Positions 1 through 11,277 are shown, counted from the stretch's first letter. The stretch is 64,000 nucleotides of DNA from Paramecium sonneborni (GCA_905182985.1 CAJJDN010000002.1:829148-893147), one strand, 5' to 3'. The notes: generated by a model not told the origin, from the letters alone. A program made the numbers and translations.

Positions 1-136
1 AATTGATTATATATTATGTAATTATTATATTAATTCAAGATTGATTTGATAATCATATATAATATACCTTTTAGAGATTATATTGATCTTGATCTTGATA
101 TTAATTATTTTTTAATTAATTTTTTAGCGAAAAATA

Positions 137-355
137 ATGGTATTATATTGAATAATAAATTAGGATAATGAAGATGAATTAGAAAAACAAGCAAGATTAA
201 TGGCAGAGAAATATAAAGATGGACCTAAAAAGAAGGGAGCTTTGGTGAAGAAAACTTAAGAAGTATCTCTTTTAAATAAATTATTTTAGAGAACTTAATT
301 TGATTCAGCAACACATGAAATGTAAAAATAGGCTTAATAACATCCTCCTAAATGA
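137..355 (+). CDS. Endosulfine/ARPP-19-like small protein
   Basis: A 64-residue protein. The ATG at 137 is immediately followed by a 24-nt intron (140-163, GT...TAG, with an in-frame TGA); the second exon runs to TGA at 353. Near the C terminus the sequence QFDSATHEMQKQ resembles the FDSGDY core of endosulfine/ARPP-19, preceded by a basic linker as in that family. In other eukaryotes the serine of FDS is phosphorylated by Greatwall-type kinases, turning the protein into an inhibitor of PP2A-B55. The DS is present, but GDY is replaced by ATH, so the assignment rests on a short motif and overall size. It could be an unrelated small basic protein. Confidence 0.55.
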
Positions 356-619
356 TAATTTGATTATTATTAAAATATAATCTAATAAAATAACTCACTT
401 ATTGTTTAAGTTTGTCTCATCTACAAGAATCCAAAAAATTTTTCTTATTTATAGCTATCTTAATGTTCTTTTCAGTTAAATTGTTTGATTATTACTTTAA
501 TAAGTAAATGCTTATTAAATATGATATTTTAATTGATTAGATATTATATATAGATATTCAAAATCAGTTATTATTAATAGGATAAGACAAAGCATAAAAA
601 TAAATTAAAAATAGTATTT

Positions 620-1519
620 ATGAAAGCCAAAATTTTTTTAGGAGAATATGCTTATTTATATAGAGGAAATATTGATTTAAGAGAATTGAATGAATATATC
701 AAGACTTTAACAAGCAAAGCATTTTTAATTAAATGGAAGGATCATGAAAATGATTTAATCACAATATCAAAAAAGTCAGATTTAGAATATTTTTATAAAT
801 AATGGGCTCAAAATTTGACTATTAGTAATTAATCATTTCGATTATATGTTTTCGAAATGCCTCATATGATATAAAATGCTTAAATTGGATAATTTTAATC
901 ATCAACTCAAATTTATTCTAAAATGCTGAGTCCTTCTTAGAAATAATCATGTATCAAGTTTTAATAGGGAATTAATTAGTTTACATTTGGATTTTAAAAA
1001 TATGAAACAACTAAAAGTTAAGAATATCAGAAAGAGCAACCCTCATAACCAATAAATCTACAGTCTATATAAGAAGTTTCAGGTTCATCCAAAAATATTA
1101 GTAATTAAAATTTAGATAAAACACAAAACATTAGTCAATAAACAAATCAAGATATTAAAAAATAGAGACTTGCAATAGATTTTAATGATATTTAGGGTTA
1201 TGATTTATCCACCTAAATAAATATGGATATGAAACAAAGTATAAATGCAAAAGATTATATTGAAATTAAAAAGCCAAATGATGATGATTATGATGATGAT
1301 AACAATGATAATGATGATGAATTCAATAATGAAAATAATTTTATTGATGCCAATAATCTTTATTGTGATTATTGTTCTGATAAAATACAAAAAATTGACC
1401 AATTTACAGCAATTTATGCTTGTCTAGTTTGTGAAGATTTTCAGGTGTGTAAAATTTGTTTCGATTAATATTTAGAATAAGTGCATATGCATAAATTATA
1501 AGAATAATTTCTTCAATGA
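620..1519 (+). CDS. PB1-domain and ZZ zinc-finger protein (p62/NBR1-like architecture)
   Basis: Intronless, 299 residues from ATG 620 to TGA 1517; TAA/TAG glutamines make it invisible beyond 60 residues under the standard code. The first ~90 residues resemble a PB1 domain (opening MKAKIF, then LRELNEYI and IKWKDHENDLITI). A Q/S/N-rich linker and an Asp/Asn tract (about residues 217-240) follow. Residues ~247-295 form a ZZ finger: CDYC, CLVC, CKIC and a terminal VHMH supply the C2-C2-C2-H2 ligands. PB1 plus ZZ is the layout of the selective-autophagy receptors p62/SQSTM1 and NBR1, but the ZZ is C-terminal here and I see no UBA domain, so receptor function is inference. Confidence 0.8.
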
Positions 1520-1564
1520 TAAATTTTGTGATTTTGTTATAAAATCCATTTAATATTTATAAAA

Positions 1565-1981
1565 TCATCTATTTGACCAAGGGGAAATCAAAGAAACATC
1601 ATTTTTTGAATTATTTTAGCTTCTTAATTCTAATTTTTATTCAAAAAACATTTTTGTTTTATCAAAGTTCAAACTTTATAGATTAAGTTTTGGAACACTC
1701 TTTGCTGATCGAGCAGTTGATACTCTTGATTTTTCATAGCTTTTTAAAGGTCTTTGATACTACAACTAATTTGATAATGAAACAGTAATTATAGAAGGTA
1801 TATGAATAGTTTGTTTTGGACTTAAAAATGTATAATTAGATTTATTAGAGATTTTTCTTGGAGTGAAACATATTTTCTTTTATCTTTATTATAAATATTG
1901 TTTGGCTTTTAAGATAATATCTGAATCCAATTTCGAAGGAGGCTTAAAATTTGGAAATAGCTTTTCATATTAAGATTTCAT
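1565..1981 (-). CDS. Hypothetical basic protein
   Basis: On the minus strand this frame is free of TGA from ATG (complement of 1979-1981) to the stop at 1565, giving 138 residues without an intron. It is rich in Lys, Ser and Gln, with motifs such as FKPPSK and RVSTARSAKS; no known domain is recognised. It converges on the PB1/ZZ gene with 45 bp between stops. A second in-frame ATG at 2020 would add 13 residues, but they look hydrophobic and non-coding, so the inner start is preferred. The coding call rests on frame openness and composition only. Confidence 0.55.
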
Positions 1982-2312
1982 AAATATTAATATATATATT
2001 TTCAAATGACTGTGTATCATCTCAAAACCTTTTTTAGCATTATATTTTTAACTTTTTTTGTTAAAAGTCTGTTATATTGTAATAAATTTACATATTTAAT
2101 GAATTAATTGATGGACAGTATTTAAGATTTAGAAAGCTTGATGTATAATTATATACTAATATCAAAGTGGTCATGATTTTAATGCTATCTGTTTTAATAA
2201 ATAATTGATAAACATCGATTTTTCAGGTTTTGATACATTAAATAAAGAATGCTAATTAGAGTTTATAGGATAAAGATTCAATATATGGAGACTTTTTTTT
2301 AAGTAATTAAGA

Positions 2313-2948
2313 ATGAATAGCTTAGATATTCAAAAAAAAGATTCATTTTCTTAAAAAATAAAAAAGCTAACTAATTTCAGGGAAATTTATAAAGAATTTG
2401 AAAATAAGTATTTGACAACTTTCAATAAAACAACTCAATTTAAAACTGAAGAATTAACTAAAAAGGGACCATTAGGAGGTCTTCTTGGAGGTCAATTAGA
2501 AGGCGGAAAATAAAAACAATAGAATTCAAATGCAATTCATAATAAATAAGAGATGAAATGGTATGAATGAGATTGCAGCTTCATTAATATTTATTTTTAT
2601 TAAGAATTATACAAAGAAAAAGTAGAAAAATAAGAAGAAGTAATATACAATAAAATTATTAGGCATCTGAAGAGGAGAATTAATATTTTATAATTTAATT
2701 TTTGGAAATTTGCTGAACTTGATATTTATACTTTATTTACTGCCTTAATGAATGATGCTAACCATATAGAAATTAATATATAGACGTACTAGAGTATTTT
2801 TTGTAGATTGTATAGCTATTGCCATGATAATTAACTTAAAAAATTAATGTAAGATAATAAAAATAGTAATTTAGTAATGGGATACTCATTTCTTTAAGAA
2901 GATAGTGGAATTATAAGAAAAATGGCAGGTTTATTTTAAAAATGGTGA
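2313..2948 (+). CDS. Hypothetical protein with a possible 18-nt intron (first copy)
   Basis: ATG at 2313 opens an 85-codon frame to a TGA at 2568. Removing an 18-nt GT...CAG segment (2560-2577) that contains this TGA keeps the same frame open to TGA 2946, giving about 205 residues. The N-terminal half has a Gly-rich segment (GPLGGLLGGQLEGG) followed by Q-rich sequence; the C-terminal half looks alpha-helical. No family recognised. Without the intron the protein would be 85 residues. The whole gene is duplicated at 3515-4150 by the assembly overlap. Confidence 0.45.
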
Positions 2949-3195
2949 ACAATAATTATATTAATTAAATATTTGTTAAAGTTTGAACCAACTATTTTGA
3001 TTTTTCATAATAAAAAATATGTTTGTGTTGTTATATTAGCAATTCAAAATTGAATAATATTGAGAGTATGCCTCGAATTTCAATATATAGAAAATCATTT
3101 AAATGAAATAAATGCATTATTTTGAGAATAGAGAATACTAAATTGGTTGATATATAATAATTCAAATCATTTTTTTAGTAAAATCCTCATTTTGC

Positions 3196-3402
3196 TCAGA
3201 TCGCTTTACAGTTCTTCTTAGTTTATACATTAAGTAAATTCTCCTATTTATAAAATAATTAGAAACCATTTTTTTTTAATAATTCTTCTAAGAAAGTATT
3301 TTTTTTCAACCATGGTTCATAGACCTATTATATACTTGTTTCTTCAAAAGAGGTTTTTTTAATAGAAGAATGTACATATTCTGGATCTTAATCAGATTAA
3401 TC
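3196..3402 (-). CDS. 3' fragment of the PHD-finger gene (assembly duplicate)
   Basis: Identical to the C-terminal third of the gene at 4398-5021 and cut by the gap at 3403. It is produced by the contig overlap and is not a separate gene. Confidence 0.85.
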
Positions 3403-3514
3403 NTAATTGATAAACATCGATTTTTCAGGTTTTGATACATTAAATAAAGAATGCTAATTAGAGTTTATAGGATAAAGATTCAATATATGGAGACTTTTTT
3501 TTAAGTAATTAAGA

Positions 3515-4150
3515 ATGAATAGCTTAGATATTCAAAAAAAAGATTCATTTTCTTAAAAAATAAAAAAGCTAACTAATTTCAGGGAAATTTATAAAGAATT
3601 TGAAAATAAGTATTTGACAACTTTCAATAAAACAACTCAATTTAAAACTGAAGAATTAACTAAAAAGGGACCATTAGGAGGTCTTCTTGGAGGTCAATTA
3701 GAAGGCGGAAAATAAAAACAATAGAATTCAAATGCAATTCATAATAAATAAGAGATGAAATGGTATGAATGAGATTGCAGCTTCATTAATATTTATTTTT
3801 ATTAAGAATTATACAAAGAAAAAGTAGAAAAATAAGAAGAAGTAATATACAATAAAATTATTAGGCATCTGAAGAGGAGAATTAATATTTTATAATTTAA
3901 TTTTTGGAAATTTGCTGAACTTGATATTTATACTTTATTTACTGCCTTAATGAATGATGCTAACCATATAGAAATTAATATATAGACGTACTAGAGTATT
4001 TTTTGTAGATTGTATAGCTATTGCCATGATAATTAACTTAAAAAATTAATGTAAGATAATAAAAATAGTAATTTAGTAATGGGATACTCATTTCTTTAAG
4101 AAGATAGTGGAATTATAAGAAAAATGGCAGGTTTATTTTAAAAATGGTGA
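3515..4150 (+). CDS. Hypothetical protein (second, assembly-duplicated copy)
   Basis: Same sequence as 2313-2948, offset by 1202 bp, in the second of the two overlapping contig ends. In the real chromosome there is probably one copy, convergent with the PHD-finger gene downstream. Confidence 0.45.
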
Positions 4151-4397
4151 ACAATAATTATATTAATTAAATATTTGTTAAAGTTTGAACCAACTATTTT
4201 GATTTTTCATAATAAAAAATATGTTTGTGTTGTTATATTAGCAATTCAAAATTGAATAATATTGAGAGTATGCCTCGAATTTCAATATATAGAAAATCAT
4301 TTAAATGAAATAAATGCATTATTTTGAGAATAGAGAATACTAAATTGGTTGATATATAATAATTCAAATCATTTTTTTAGTAAAATCCTCATTTTGC

Positions 4398-5021
4398 TCA
4401 GATCGCTTTACAGTTCTTCTTAGTTTATACATTAAGTAAATTCTCCTATTTATAAAATAATTAGAAACCATTTTTTTTTAATAATTCTTCTAAGAAAGTA
4501 TTTTTTTTCAACCATGGTTCATAGACCTATTATATACTTGTTTCTTCAAAAGAGGTTTTTTTAATAGAAGAATGTACATATTCTGGATCTTAATCAGATT
4601 AATCTGCTTAATCTTAATTTATGAATGATTTAGTAAGCTGTGACGATTTTTTCTTTTTATCTTTCTCAATCCTACACCAGGGACATTTATATTTGAAACT
4701 TTTATGTTGTAATTATGATTCTATGTCAGATACTTCACAATCAATGTGCGTCTAATAATATCTTGATAATTATTATACCCATTTTCCACAACGTTGATTG
4801 TCGCATTAAACCCACTTTTTACCATCAAGGAAATTTTATTCATCATCTTTATACACTTAAGCACAAAAGTAGCAACACTTTCTTCTCTTATAAAGTTCAT
4901 AGCAAGTATGGCATAATAAGATTGTTGAATCAGAAAATTTGGCTACTTATAAATCAAAAGAACTGGGGCAGTATTAATTGAAACATTATCTAACAGGCGG
5001 ATACTCACCACTTGTTGACAT
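4398..5021 (-). CDS. Zinc-knuckle plus PHD-finger protein
   Basis: An intronless 207-residue frame from ATG (complement of 5019-5021) to TGA at 4398. Near the N terminus CFNQYC and CHTC form one paired-cysteine site. A C4HC3 PHD finger follows: CYFC, then KKWVQCDNQRCGKW, HIDC and CPWC. The GKKWVQCD...C.KW block is the classic PHD core, but the histidine that normally follows KWV is Gln, and the likely ligand histidine (HIDC) lies farther on. PHD fingers read histone H3 tails, so a chromatin role is likely. The C-terminal tail is acidic then basic. The frame has no in-frame stop upstream of this ATG, so a longer start cannot be excluded. Confidence 0.78.
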
Positions 5022-5221
5022 TATTTCAATTTTTTTATAATATTTATTATTTACTACTCCCATATATATTATTTATTCGTAAACAAATTATAATCTTTTT
5101 GAGTATAAAAAAACCAATAAAAAACATATTTATTCTGTTTCTATGAATAAAAATATTTCTAATTAATGAATGTTAATTTGTAATCTCAACTTTTTTATTA
5201 TAATTATTAAAAATTGAAAAT

Positions 5222-5556
5222 ACATACAAACTAAGCCTACTGCATTAAATGCAACAATGACTATAAATTTTACAGGTTAATTATCAAACTAAGATAGAGT
5301 TTTTTAATTTTTCATTAAAACCTCATACCTATCTGAATCTGAAAGCTTTTCAATATTAAAGAATTTTTTTATTGCATAGTAACGACCATTTGCTTAAAAT
5401 ACTATTCTAATAAGCAAAGCTAATGCCTAATTTATAAATTTAATACTAAAGTTAAGATGATAAATATGCTTAAGTGACAGCTATATTACTCTATTTAAGG
5501 GCTTATTATAATTTAACTCTATTTAGATAATAAATTTCAGACTCCTCATCATTCAT
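5222..5556 (-). CDS. Unresolved gene: cytosolic N-terminal exon and a predicted transmembrane C-terminal segment
   Basis: Two coding-like minus-strand segments lie in different frames. One opens with ATG (complement of 5554-5556), giving MNDEESEIYYLNRVKL and a Gln-rich helix. The other carries KFFNIEKLSDSDRYEVLMKN followed by a hydrophobic stretch FIVIVAFNAVGLVC typical of one membrane helix. I found no GT-AG intron of normal length joining them in frame, and the stop is not placed. The call is only that a minus-strand gene probably exists here; limits are approximate. Its 5' part (5439-5556) is repeated at 6863-6980 by the assembly overlap. Confidence 0.35.
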
Positions 5557-5857
5557 ACTTATAACCATCACAATTTATTTTTGTTTGCATCTTACATCTT
5601 GAAATATTCAATCGTCGTTATTGTGACTATGAATAAAAATATTCAGAAAGAAATTACAGATGAATTTTATCTCAGTGATATACTTCCAAATATTACTCAT
5701 GTTTGAAAATGCTGTTTTATTAAGGATATCGAACAAAATTGAATTTTGAAACTATAATCATCAAAATATTTTTATACTCCTCACTTATATATTGGAGCAA
5801 GAAATCCTAATTCAGATGCAATAGGCAATATAAAACTCATAAAAATAATTATTATAA

Positions 5858-6537
5858 TCATTCTGAAGTTTTATTCAAAACAATTTTTGGCAGAATTATT
5901 GGAGGAACCCCTAAATAGATAGAAATAATAATATACTTATTTAAGTTGGCATATAAACATCTTGTGATAGGGTTTTATCAGAAGAAAACATTTTTTTTGT
6001 TATGGAACCTAGAGTACTTTTAGGTTTATTATCGGATTCAGTTACAAGTAATTTATTCATAGATTTGAGTGGTGGCAATTTGATTTAAGTTTAATTATTC
6101 TTAGAGACACTATTAGTTCTTTAAGAATTAAATTATTAGTTTAATTATGATTTAGTAATTGCTAAAAGTTGTTTTTTGCCATAGTAATATTTTAAAGATT
6201 ACAAATTACTAGGATCATTAATAATATTTCTTGAAATATTTTATGAGACAATATTATCTTTGATATATATTTATTTAGCTTACCATGTTTCTAATATTGA
6301 TTTTAAATTGATCTATTCAGTTGATCGACTCTTCTTGTTCTTGCTTTTATTGGGTAAAGTTTCATTAATTGAGACAAGTTACGAGGGTTCATCATATTAA
6401 ATATTTGAAATCAATTTAGGATTTTATGATAAATAGATTTTCTAGTTTTTTTTAAATACTTAAATGATTGTTAACAATTCATTAAAGTCTTATTTATTCT
6501 TTTTCGGACTTCTAAAAGTAGATGAAACATTTATCAT
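5858..6537 (-). CDS. Hypothetical Ser/Lys-rich protein (assembly-duplicated copy)
   Basis: Identical to the gene at 7282-7961, shifted by 1424 bp within the first contig end; see that entry. Upstream of it, on the plus strand at 5629-5706, a 25-codon ATG-to-TGA frame could be a minor gene but is too short to call. Confidence 0.6.
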
Positions 6538-6562
6538 TTAATTTATTATAATAAAATCTTGA

Positions 6563-6861
6563 ATGAAAAAAGTGTTAACGCTGGTATTATCAATTTTAAT
6601 ATAAATAGGATGGAGCAAACTTATAATTAAATGATTTGAAGGAGATCTTAAAGGGAGATTTAGATATTGTAGTTGAAATATAGGATCATGTTAAAAACGT
6701 ATTGGTTTGAGTGATAAATTAGCATATACTATAATCTAGAAATACAGTAGATATGATAGTGTAAAAGAAAATACCAATATATGGGATAAGTACAGGATTT
6801 GGTAAATTTAAAGAAGTATTTAAAATATATATAACGAGATTTATATTCCTCACTAAGAGAT
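6563..6861 (+). CDS. Histidine ammonia-lyase, 5' fragment (assembly duplicate)
   Basis: Same as the first ~75 codons of the complete gene starting at 7987 (offset 1424), cut by the gap at 6862. Not a second gene. Confidence 0.9.
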
Positions 6862-7281
6862 NTTTAATACTAAAGTTAAGATGATAAATATGCTTAAGTG
6901 ACAGCTATATTACTCTATTTAAGGGCTTATTATAATTTAACTCTATTTAGATAATAAATTTCAGACTCCTCATCATTCATACTTATAACCATCACAATTT
7001 ATTTTTGTTTGCATCTTACATCTTGAAATATTCAATCGTCGTTATTGTGACTATGAATAAAAATATTCAGAAAGAAATTACAGATGAATTTTATCTCAGT
7101 GATATACTTCCAAATATTACTCATGTTTGAAAATGCTGTTTTATTAAGGATATCGAACAAAATTGAATTTTGAAACTATAATCATCAAAATATTTTTATA
7201 CTCCTCACTTATATATTGGAGCAAGAAATCCTAATTCAGATGCAATAGGCAATATAAAACTCATAAAAATAATTATTATAA

Positions 7282-7961
7282 TCATTCTGAAGTTTTATTC
7301 AAAACAATTTTTGGCAGAATTATTGGAGGAACCCCTAAATAGATAGAAATAATAATATACTTATTTAAGTTGGCATATAAACATCTTGTGATAGGGTTTT
7401 ATCAGAAGAAAACATTTTTTTTGTTATGGAACCTAGAGTACTTTTAGGTTTATTATCGGATTCAGTTACAAGTAATTTATTCATAGATTTGAGTGGTGGC
7501 AATTTGATTTAAGTTTAATTATTCTTAGAGACACTATTAGTTCTTTAAGAATTAAATTATTAGTTTAATTATGATTTAGTAATTGCTAAAAGTTGTTTTT
7601 TGCCATAGTAATATTTTAAAGATTACAAATTACTAGGATCATTAATAATATTTCTTGAAATATTTTATGAGACAATATTATCTTTGATATATATTTATTT
7701 AGCTTACCATGTTTCTAATATTGATTTTAAATTGATCTATTCAGTTGATCGACTCTTCTTGTTCTTGCTTTTATTGGGTAAAGTTTCATTAATTGAGACA
7801 AGTTACGAGGGTTCATCATATTAAATATTTGAAATCAATTTAGGATTTTATGATAAATAGATTTTCTAGTTTTTTTTAAATACTTAAATGATTGTTAACA
7901 ATTCATTAAAGTCTTATTTATTCTTTTTCGGACTTCTAAAAGTAGATGAAACATTTATCAT
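7282..7961 (-). CDS. Hypothetical Ser/Lys/Asn-rich protein
   Basis: Minus-strand gene of 217 residues from ATG (complement of 7959-7961) to TGA at 7282. It has one 26-nt intron (7335-7360, GTATAT...TTTAG on the minus strand); the exon sum is 654 nt. The protein is hydrophilic, probably disordered, with basic Ser-rich patches (KSKNKKSRSTEQ) and a proline-containing end (RVPPIILPKIVLNKTSE). No family recognised. Its start lies only 25 bp from that of histidine ammonia-lyase on the other strand. Confidence 0.62.
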
Positions 7962-7986
7962 TTAATTTATTATAATAAAATCTTGA
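7962..7986. promoter_or_regulatory. 25-bp divergent intergenic region (bidirectional promoter)
   Basis: Only 25 bp separate the ATG of the minus-strand hypothetical gene (7961) from the ATG of histidine ammonia-lyase (7987). Both promoters and 5' UTRs must fit here or overlap the neighbouring coding sequence. No TATA-like element can be singled out in such A+T-rich DNA. Confidence 0.6.
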
Positions 7987-9647
7987 ATGAAAAAAGTGTT
8001 AACGCTGGTATTATCAATTTTAATATAAATAGGATGGAGCAAACTTATAATTAAATGATTTGAAGGAGATCTTAAAGGGAGATTTAGATATTGTAGTTGA
8101 AATATAGGATCATGTTAAAAACGTATTGGTTTGAGTGATAAATTAGCATATACTATAATCTAGAAATACAGTAGATATGATAGTGTAAAAGAAAATACCA
8201 ATATATGGGATAAGTACAGGATTTGGTAAATTTAAAGAAGTATTTAAAATATATATAACGAGATTTATATTCCTCACTAAGAGATGGTTGATTTATAAAA
8301 GAACTTAATTATATCTCATGCTTCATGTGTAGGTGAACCATTAAAACCAAACATAGTATTGGTAATGATGATTTTGAGGTTAAATTGTTTGATTAGAGGA
8401 TTTTCTGGTGTAAGGATGTGTCTTATAGAATCTTTACAATAAGCAATAAATAAGAAATTAATTCCAAAAGTACCTTGTTAAGGTTCAGTGGGAGCATCTG
8501 GAGATTTGGCACCTTTATCACATTTAGCATTAGGATTGATGGGAATAGGAGAGATTTGGATAGATGGATAATATATAGATGCAGATTAAGCATTAAAAAT
8601 AAATGATTTTGAACCATTAGAATATATGGAGAAAGAGGGATTAGCTATGAATAATGGAACTTAAATGATGGCAGCAATAAATTTAGAAACTTTAATGAGA
8701 TCATAATATGTTATGGATGCTGCAGATTTAGCTCTAGGATTGACAAGTTATGCTTTATAAAGTAATACTTATTAATTAATAAATATATAGCTAATTACAA
8801 TTTCTTAAAATGTCATAAAGGAAATAGTAATAAAACTTTAAATATATTGTCCAGTTTAATTGGAGAAACATGTTAAGAGTAAATTAAAACTAATCCTAAG
8901 AGTATACAAACTGCTTTTACTACCCATTAAATAATTAGGCAATCAATAGAAGAGAATCTGAAAATTTTAGAAAGAGAAATAAATTCAACCAGTGATAATC
9001 CTATTATTGATAATGAACGTTAATCAGCTAGATCAGGTGGTAATTTTCATGGTGAATATATGGGAATGTTGGCTGATAATATGTGTATAGCTTTATAAAG
9101 ACTTTGTATATTTAGTGAAGTATTTATATTATCTTTATTCTCATTTAGAGAAGATAAGAAAGATTAGTAAATTCAGAAGTTGGAGATTGTGGATTACCTA
9201 TGTTTTTAACATCTAAAGGAGGATTACTTAATGGATATATGATTCCTCAATATACTAGTGCTGCTTTAGTATCTGAAAATAAAGTACTCACTCATCCAAG
9301 TTGTATTGATACTGTTCCTACTTCTGCTAATATTGAAGATCATGTTTCTATGGGAGCTTATAGTGCTAGAAAAGCAATGTAAGTTGTTTCAAATGCTGAA
9401 TACATTATTGCTATCGAATTAATGTGTGCTGCATAAGGATTAGAATTTGCTAAAATTTAACTACCACCTAAAATTTCAAGTTGTCTCAAATTTATTAGAA
9501 ATATTATTCCCGATGTTAAAACTCAAGTAAATTATATTTATATATATACCCTAGGATATTTTTATGAATCAATACATTGAATTAATGGCTCACAATCTAA
9601 GACATGGTTAAATTAATCAATTAATGCAAGAATTATAATTATTATGA
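7987..9647 (+). CDS. HAL: Histidine ammonia-lyase (histidase)
   Basis: 500 residues, with six introns of 25, 24, 23, 29, 29 and 28 nt (8008-8032, 8123-8146, 8240-8262, 8762-8790, 9120-9148, 9527-9554); exon sum 1503 nt. It deaminates L-histidine to urocanate, the first step of histidine degradation. Family hallmarks: [11 protein letters not shown] near residue 65, and [13 protein letters not shown], whose Ala146-Ser147-Gly148 cyclises to the MIO prosthetic group. Later come [19 protein letters not shown] and EVGDCG. The N terminus (ATG AAA AAA GTG ... LDGANLQLNDL) fits bacterial and animal HALs once the 25-nt intron is removed. The third intron ends in GAG rather than TAG, so that junction is slightly less certain. 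Length is normal for the family. Confidence 0.97.
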
Positions 9648-9986
9648 ATATGCATCTATTAATAAAATCATCCTTACATCCATCTTCTTGATCTTCTAAT
9701 CTTTTATTATGACCATTTCTTATTTATTAATTAGTATTTAAGCTAATTAATTCAATAATTCAATAATTCAATAATCCAAAAGTACAACCAAAGAATAAGT
9801 ATCTATTTTTATTAGTTCTAAATTACAATTATAAATTTAAGTAGAAAATAAAAATAATATCTATAAAAAAATAATTAATTACACTAAAAAATATTATCTA
9901 AACTCCAATTCTTAAATCCTTAAGAAAAAAACTGTTTAGATAACTTTTTTAAATTTTGCATTACTTCAGGTAAAAGCAAATTAAGA
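9648..9986. other. Intergenic A+T-rich stretch
   Basis: No coding frame is convincing. A short run of three or so imperfect copies of aattcaat lies near 9746-9775. It contains the HAL 3' UTR and presumably the promoter of the next plus-strand gene. Confidence 0.5.
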
Positions 9987-10849
9987 ATGTCTATTTTAGA
10001 ATTTTTGGACAGCCTAAGAATAGATAAAACTGAACTATAAAATTTTCTTCAATAAAAATGTTCTAATCTGCTTATTTAATTAAGAAACAATATTAAAAAT
10101 GCCTTCAATTATTAAAACAACATATTTTTTGATTTTTATAATTAAAATTAGATGATAAAAAAATAAATTATCATTAGGACACATAATTTCTTAAGGAGAA
10201 ATAAAATAGGTTTATAAATTATCCTTTAATATAGTTCAAATGAATTACAAATGATATTCTAGGTAAGATGATTATTTATCTTATTTTTTATGTATTATTT
10301 ATGATGGATGATATTTTAGAAGAGAAATATAAAAATTCTATCTTAAATATTTGATTATGGCAGAGTATTATAGTGATAATAAGATTTATTGTAGAATGTA
10401 TTTACTCAAATATTGGAAATCAATAAAGTCTTTTTAAGAATGTTTTATTTAAAATTTACTTGGTGGATATGATTTTAGAATTGCTTTTTGTCTGGGTCAT
10501 TAATATTTATTTGTAAAAACTATGGTTATCTATAATAATTTAGTTATTACCTCTCTATCATTGGAGCATATAATAAAATCAAAGACTTATATTAGGCCAA
10601 ATAAATTTAAAACTTGTTTATGGCTATAATTCAATTGAAAATAATATTAAAGGCCAAGAATGCCAGGTTTAGACATATGTTTAAATTTAACATTATAATA
10701 AATATTAACTCAAAATTCAAAAAGTAAGAATACACCAATTTAGAATTGAAATTAATGTCCACTTAATTTAATTATGTTTATAGATTTTTGAGATAATAAT
10801 CCTGAATAAATATAATGAGTTAATAAAAATTTAGAAGTATTTAAAATGA
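9987..10849 (+). CDS. Unresolved plus-strand gene
   Basis: An ATG at 9987 begins MSILEFLDSLRIDKTEL and stays open for ~90 codons. Further on, two overlapping frames are open for hundreds of bases: one starts with ATG 10359 (MAEYYSDNKIYCRMYLLKYW); the other runs to TGA 10847 and reads GYNSIENNIKGQECQVQTYV. The density of open frame argues for coding DNA, but I could not settle splice sites or choose one frame. No domain recognised. Limits are approximate. Confidence 0.35.
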
Positions 10850-11277
10850 TTAAAATGAACTTGCTATTACAATTTAGACTGAGAAGATTTTTTAAGGATT
10901 TTGTCTGATTTATGTTTAATAATTAGAAGAAACTAATGTTATTTAAACAATGTACAATTAGAATTGATTAGAATAATAAATCACCAGAGTTTATATTATG
11001 AAGCTATATCATTGATAACAGCCTCCAAGATTGATTATTAATTATACTGATTTGTTATTAGTATTAGATTTATAAATTTTAGAATTTTCCTTCAAATTTA
11101 TATTCTTCACTGAGATATTCTTGATCTCATTTTTAGATAGATTTATTATTATTACTGATATTTAGTATTTGTCAGTGTTAGATAAGAGTATTTCAACAAT
11201 ACTTAAAAGGGTGTAGTGATAATTATAATCAAAATATTAATTACCATGTTTCAATCAATAATAAATTATTTATAAAC
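10850..11277. other. Gap between unresolved gene and the PP1-docking gene
   Basis: Contains short open stretches in changing frames (for example around 10860-10970) but nothing that can be assembled. It may hold the 3' end of the preceding gene and the promoter of the gene at 11278. Confidence 0.4.

Larger units (their letters stand above)
2202..4604. repeat. Unmerged contig overlap 1 (1201-bp direct duplication around gap n at 3403)
   Basis: Bases 2202-3402 are repeated, with no difference seen by eye, at 3404-4604. The copies are separated by one n at 3403. The first copy stops abruptly at the n, while the second continues into unique sequence. This is the signature of two overlapping contig ends placed side by side by a scaffolder, not of a biological tandem duplication. 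The genes inside are therefore counted once. Confidence 0.93.
5439..8285. repeat. Unmerged contig overlap 2 (1423-bp direct duplication around gap n at 6862)
   Basis: Bases 5439-6861 recur, with no difference seen, at 6863-8285 (offset 1424), flanking a single n. The first copy ends inside the third intron-exon region of histidine ammonia-lyase; the second continues through the whole gene. Interpreted as overlapping contig ends. Confidence 0.93.

Noticed and set aside
1205..1402. Minus-strand Ile-rich ORF
   Set aside because: Antisense reading of the Asp/Asn tract in the PB1/ZZ gene.
4715..4981. 88-residue plus-strand ORF
   Set aside because: Antisense of the PHD-finger gene, whose cysteine pattern gives the right strand.
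9200..9382. 60-residue standard-code ORF ([10 protein letters not shown]...)
   Set aside because: It is an internal piece of the HAL exon that happens to lack TAA/TAG; the real gene spans 7987-9647.
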